Positions 3,238 through 5,849 of a DNA stretch of 5,849 nt are shown here, one piece after another. The position numbers were made by a program, and so were the translations under genes. The stretch is from assembly GCA_028139685.1 (NCBI GenBank), contig JAOINQ010000037.1, positions 1 through 5,849 on the forward strand. The letters are read 5' to 3'. Position 1 is the stretch's first letter. The number at the start of each line of letters is the position of its first letter. The stretch is from Betaproteobacteria bacterium. Lineage in GTDB: Bacteria > Pseudomonadota > Gammaproteobacteria > Burkholderiales > Burkholderiaceae_A. The notes beneath the pieces are model-generated. The model made no database searches. It was not told the origin of the DNA and was given only the letters and a program-made list of their open reading frames with translations.

Positions 3238-5849
3238 ATGACATACTATACAGATTACTTAGAAGAAATATCAGCTCGTAAAAAGCAAGGGCTACATGCG
3301 AAACCAATAGATAATCTTTTCCTAATGGAAGAAATCATCCAACAGATTAAAGACGATAACAATGTTTACCGAAAAGACTCCTTGCACTCGTTTATTTACA
3401 ATACATTGCCTGGTACGACAGGTGCCGCTAGTGCAAAAGCTGGTTTTTTAAAAGATATTGCATTGAATAAATACGAACTAAAGGAAATTAGCTCGAAATT
3501 TGCTTTAGAGTTGTTATCCCATATGAAGGGAGGACCTTCTGTAAAAGTACTTTTAGATATTGCATTGGAGCATTCTGGAGAGACAGCTTTTGAAGCAGCA
3601 GAGGTTTTAAAGACCCAAGTTTTTTTGTACGAAGCTGATATGGAGCGATTAGCAAATTTCTATCGCAAAGGAAATGAAATCGCTAGGGATATTCTTGAAA
3701 GTTATTCCAATGCAGAATTTTTCACAAAATTGCCAGACATTGATGAAGAAATAAAAGTTGTAAGCTTTGTAGCTGCCGAGGGTGATATTTCTACAGACCT
3801 CCTCTCCCCTGGAAATCAGGCACATTCTCGTTCAGACAGAGAGCTCCACGGAAAATGCATGATCTCTGAAGAAGCGCAAGCTGAAATTCAAAAACTTCAA
3901 TCAGAACATCCAGATAAGCGCATTATGGTAGTAGCCGAAAAAGGTACTATGGGTGTTGGCTCTTCAAGAATGTCTGGAGTAAATAATGTTGCCCTATGGA
4001 CCGGCAAACAAGCAAGTCCTTATATACCGTTTGTGAATTTTGCTCCGATTGTGGCAGGAACAAACGGTATTTCCCCAATATTTTTAACCACGGTTGGAGT
4101 TACTGGCGGCATCGGCATTGACTTAAAAAACTGGGTAAATAAAAAGGATGAAAATGGTAATTTAATTTTTGACAAAGATGGTAACCCTGTACAGGAACAG
4201 GTATTTTCTGTAGAAACCGGCAAAACATTCGTCATTAATACTAGATTGAAAAAATTATTTGATAAGGAAGGACAAAAAGAATTAGTTGATATCTCATCAT
4301 CCTTTACTCCACAGAAAATAGAATTTATGAAAGCTGGAAGTTCTTATGCAATTGTTTTTGGAAAAAAACTCCAGAGTTTTGCATCAGAGACCTTAGGTAT
4401 AGACGTACACTCTGCCTTTGCTCCTTCAAAGGAAATTTCAAACAGTGATCAAGGGCTTACAGCTGTGGAGAAAATTTTTAATAAAAATGGACTGGGAATA
4501 GTATCTAAAGATCCGTTACATGCGGGTTCTGATATTCGGGTAAAAGTAAATATTGTTGGTTCCCAGGATACTACTGGTTTAATGACTTCGCAGGAACTTG
4601 AATCTATGGCTGCAACTGTATTGTCACCAACAGTTGATGGAGCTTACCAATCTGGTTGTCACACTGCATCTGTTTGGGACGCAAAAGCTAAGGCGAACAC
4701 TCCTAAGCTTATGGAATTTATGAATAAATTCGGTTTAATTACAGCACGGGATCCAAACGAAAAATATCATCCAATGACTGACGTAATCCATAAAGTTCTC
4801 AACGATCTTACCGTTGATGACTATTCAATAATTATTGGGGGTGATTCGCATACTCGGATGTCCAAAGGAGTCGCATTCGGGGCAGATTCCGGCACAGTGG
4901 CTTTAGCGCTGGCTACAGGAGAGGCTACTATGGTTATCCCAGAATCTGTGAAAGTAACGTTCAAAGGAAGCATGAAGGAGCACATGGATTTCCGAGATGT
5001 AGTCCACTCAACACAAGCGCAAATGCTCAAAAAATTTGGAGAAAATATTTTTCAAGGAAGAGTTATTGAGGTACACATAGGAACTTTGCTCGCTGACCAA
5101 GCGTTTACATTCACTGACTGGACTGCTGAAATGAAAGCAAAGGCTTCCATTTGTATTTCCGATGATTCCACCTTAATTAAGTCCTTAGAAATTGCAAAAA
5201 ATAGAATTCAAGTGATGATTGAAAAAGGAATGGATAACACAAATGAAATGCTGAAAGGTCTGATCTCTATTGCAGAAAGAAGAATTTCTGAAATTAGAAC
5301 GGGAATGTACCCAGCCTTAGTTCCTGACACAAACGCAAAATATTTTGCAGAACTGATTGTGGACTTAGATCAAATTGATGAACCTATGATTGCCGATCCA
5401 GACGTGGATAACGAAGATATTTCTAAACGATACACCCACGATACTATTCGTCCCATCTCTCATTACAATGCAAAGAAGAAGGTAGACCTTGGTTTTGTGG
5501 GTTCGTGTATGGTTCACAAGGGGGACATGAAAATAATCGCCCAGATGTTAAAAAATATCGAAAAAGAATCGGGTACAGTAAAATTTAAAGCACCACTGGT
5601 TATCGCTCCACCGACCTACAATATCATTGATGAATTAAAAAAAGAGGGTGATTGGACAGTATTACAAAAATACGCTGGATTTGAGTTTGACGATGAAAAA
5701 CCAAAAAATGTTGCTCGAGTAGATTATGAAAATATTATGTATCTTGAACGACCAGGGTGTAACTTGTGTATGGGAAATCAGGAAAAAGCATCTCGAGGAG
5801 ATACGGTTATGGCAACATCCACACGACTATTCAAGGGAAGAGTGGTAGA
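3238..5849 (+). CDS. acnB: Bifunctional aconitate hydratase 2 / 2-methylisocitrate dehydratase (AcnB), C-terminus cut by right edge
   Basis: AcnB isomerises citrate to isocitrate through cis-aconitate in the TCA cycle. It also handles 2-methylisocitrate in the methylcitrate cycle. It is cytoplasmic and needs a 4Fe-4S cluster. I read 870 uninterrupted codons. The N-terminal HEAT-like domain (about 1-160) contains LLSHMKGGPSVKVLLDIA. The swivel domain follows, with GDISTDLLSPGNQAHSRSD (from 182) and VGSSRMSG (from 240). The catalytic core has GSQDTTG (441-447), SGCHTA and GGDSHTR (534-540). Cluster ligands are C757 (VGSCM), C841 and C844 (PGCNLCMGN). The E. coli enzyme has 865 residues in all and its last cluster cysteine is about 93 residues from its end, so a few dozen codons are probably missing here. 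Between C757 and C841 there are 84 residues, against 59 in E. coli, because of an extra segment ending in YENIMYLERPG. This longer form is typical of Bacteroidetes. The start has only a weak GAG Shine-Dalgarno sequence six bases upstream. Confidence 0.97.
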   Translation, partial: MTYYTDYLEEISARKKQGLHAKPIDNLFLMEEIIQQIKDDNNVYRKDSLHSFIYNTLPGTTGAASAKAGFLKDIALNKYELKEISSKFALELLSHMKGGPSVKVLLDIALEHSGETAFEAAEVLKTQVFLYEADMERLANFYRKGNEIARDILESYSNAEFFTKLPDIDEEIKVVSFVAAEGDISTDLLSPGNQAHSRSDRELHGKCMISEEAQAEIQKLQSEHPDKRIMVVAEKGTMGVGSSRMSGVNNVALWTGKQASPYIPFVNFAPIVAGTNGISPIFLTTVGVTGGIGIDLKNWVNKKDENGNLIFDKDGNPVQEQVFSVETGKTFVINTRLKKLFDKEGQKELVDISSSFTPQKIEFMKAGSSYAIVFGKKLQSFASETLGIDVHSAFAPSKEISNSDQGLTAVEKIFNKNGLGIVSKDPLHAGSDIRVKVNIVGSQDTTGLMTSQELESMAATVLSPTVDGAYQSGCHTASVWDAKAKANTPKLMEFMNKFGLITARDPNEKYHPMTDVIHKVLNDLTVDDYSIIIGGDSHTRMSKGVAFGADSGTVALALATGEATMVIPESVKVTFKGSMKEHMDFRDVVHSTQAQMLKKFGENIFQGRVIEVHIGTLLADQAFTFTDWTAEMKAKASICISDDSTLIKSLEIAKNRIQVMIEKGMDNTNEMLKGLISIAERRISEIRTGMYPALVPDTNAKYFAELIVDLDQIDEPMIADPDVDNEDISKRYTHDTIRPISHYNAKKKVDLGFVGSCMVHKGDMKIIAQMLKNIEKESGTVKFKAPLVIAPPTYNIIDELKKEGDWTVLQKYAGFEFDDEKPKNVARVDYENIMYLERPGCNLCMGNQEKASRGDTVMATSTRLFKGRVV

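Noticed and set aside
4020..4235. 71-codon minus-strand open frame inside acnB
   Set aside because: It is antisense to highly conserved aconitase sequence and has no features of its own.
4821..5030. 69-codon minus-strand open frame inside acnB
   Set aside because: It is antisense to the aconitase core containing GGDSHTR, and is a shadow of the real gene.
1..5849. Mobile element, CRISPR array, tRNA or rRNA gene, or defence system
   Set aside because: I saw no transposase, integrase or phage-like protein, no regularly spaced repeats, no tRNA-like cloverleaf, and none of the nuclease, ATPase or toxin motifs expected in defence loci.

Overview
The window is a low-GC (by eye about 36-38%) stretch of a Gram-negative bacterial chromosome. 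The minus strand carries four protein genes in two apparent operons. The plus strand carries one large gene that runs off the right edge. The minus-strand genes have ordinary proteobacterial signals: Shine-Dalgarno sequences at two starts, a perfect TATAAT box, a Fur-box-like operator and three Sec signal peptides. A proteobacterium, perhaps a gammaproteobacterium, is the best guess. The aconitase is of the long type that I know mainly from Bacteroidetes, so the taxonomic signal is mixed and I do not name a genus.

Layout. Positions 1-335 (minus) hold the N-terminal part of a membrane-anchored Sel1-repeat protein, cut by the left edge. Positions 351-1520 (minus) hold a secreted protein of about 389 residues with DUF6607-like motifs. 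It ends 15 bases before the Sel1 gene and lies in the same reading frame. Positions 1521-1984 contain no convincing gene. They hold the presumed promoter of that pair: a perfect TATAAT touching a Fur-like 19-mer (13 of 19 consensus positions), with a second Fur-like site 45 bp away forming a perfect 10-bp inverted repeat with the first. Positions 1985-2251 and 2303-2818 (both minus) hold two small exported proteins that probably form an operon. One is a cysteine-rich 88-residue protein of unknown family. The other is a 171-residue protein resembling the surface-adhesin protein E-like family. A weak terminator lies just downstream of them. Positions 2819-3237 are a divergent intergenic region with small hairpins and an 11-bp direct repeat. 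Positions 3238-5849 (plus) hold acnB, bifunctional aconitate hydratase 2 / 2-methylisocitrate dehydratase, intact from its ATG through the Fe-S cysteines but missing its last few dozen codons at the window edge.

How they fit together. acnB is a housekeeping TCA-cycle enzyme with a 4Fe-4S cluster. The DUF6607-Sel1 pair looks iron-repressed because of the Fur-like operator, which suggests an envelope role in iron-limited growth; this is inference. The two small exported proteins have no assignable function. I found no mobile element, CRISPR array, RNA gene or defence system. The points most worth a second look are the iron-regulated DUF6607-Sel1 unit, the uncharacterised secreted pair, and the Bacteroidetes-like aconitase in a genome with otherwise proteobacterial-looking signals.
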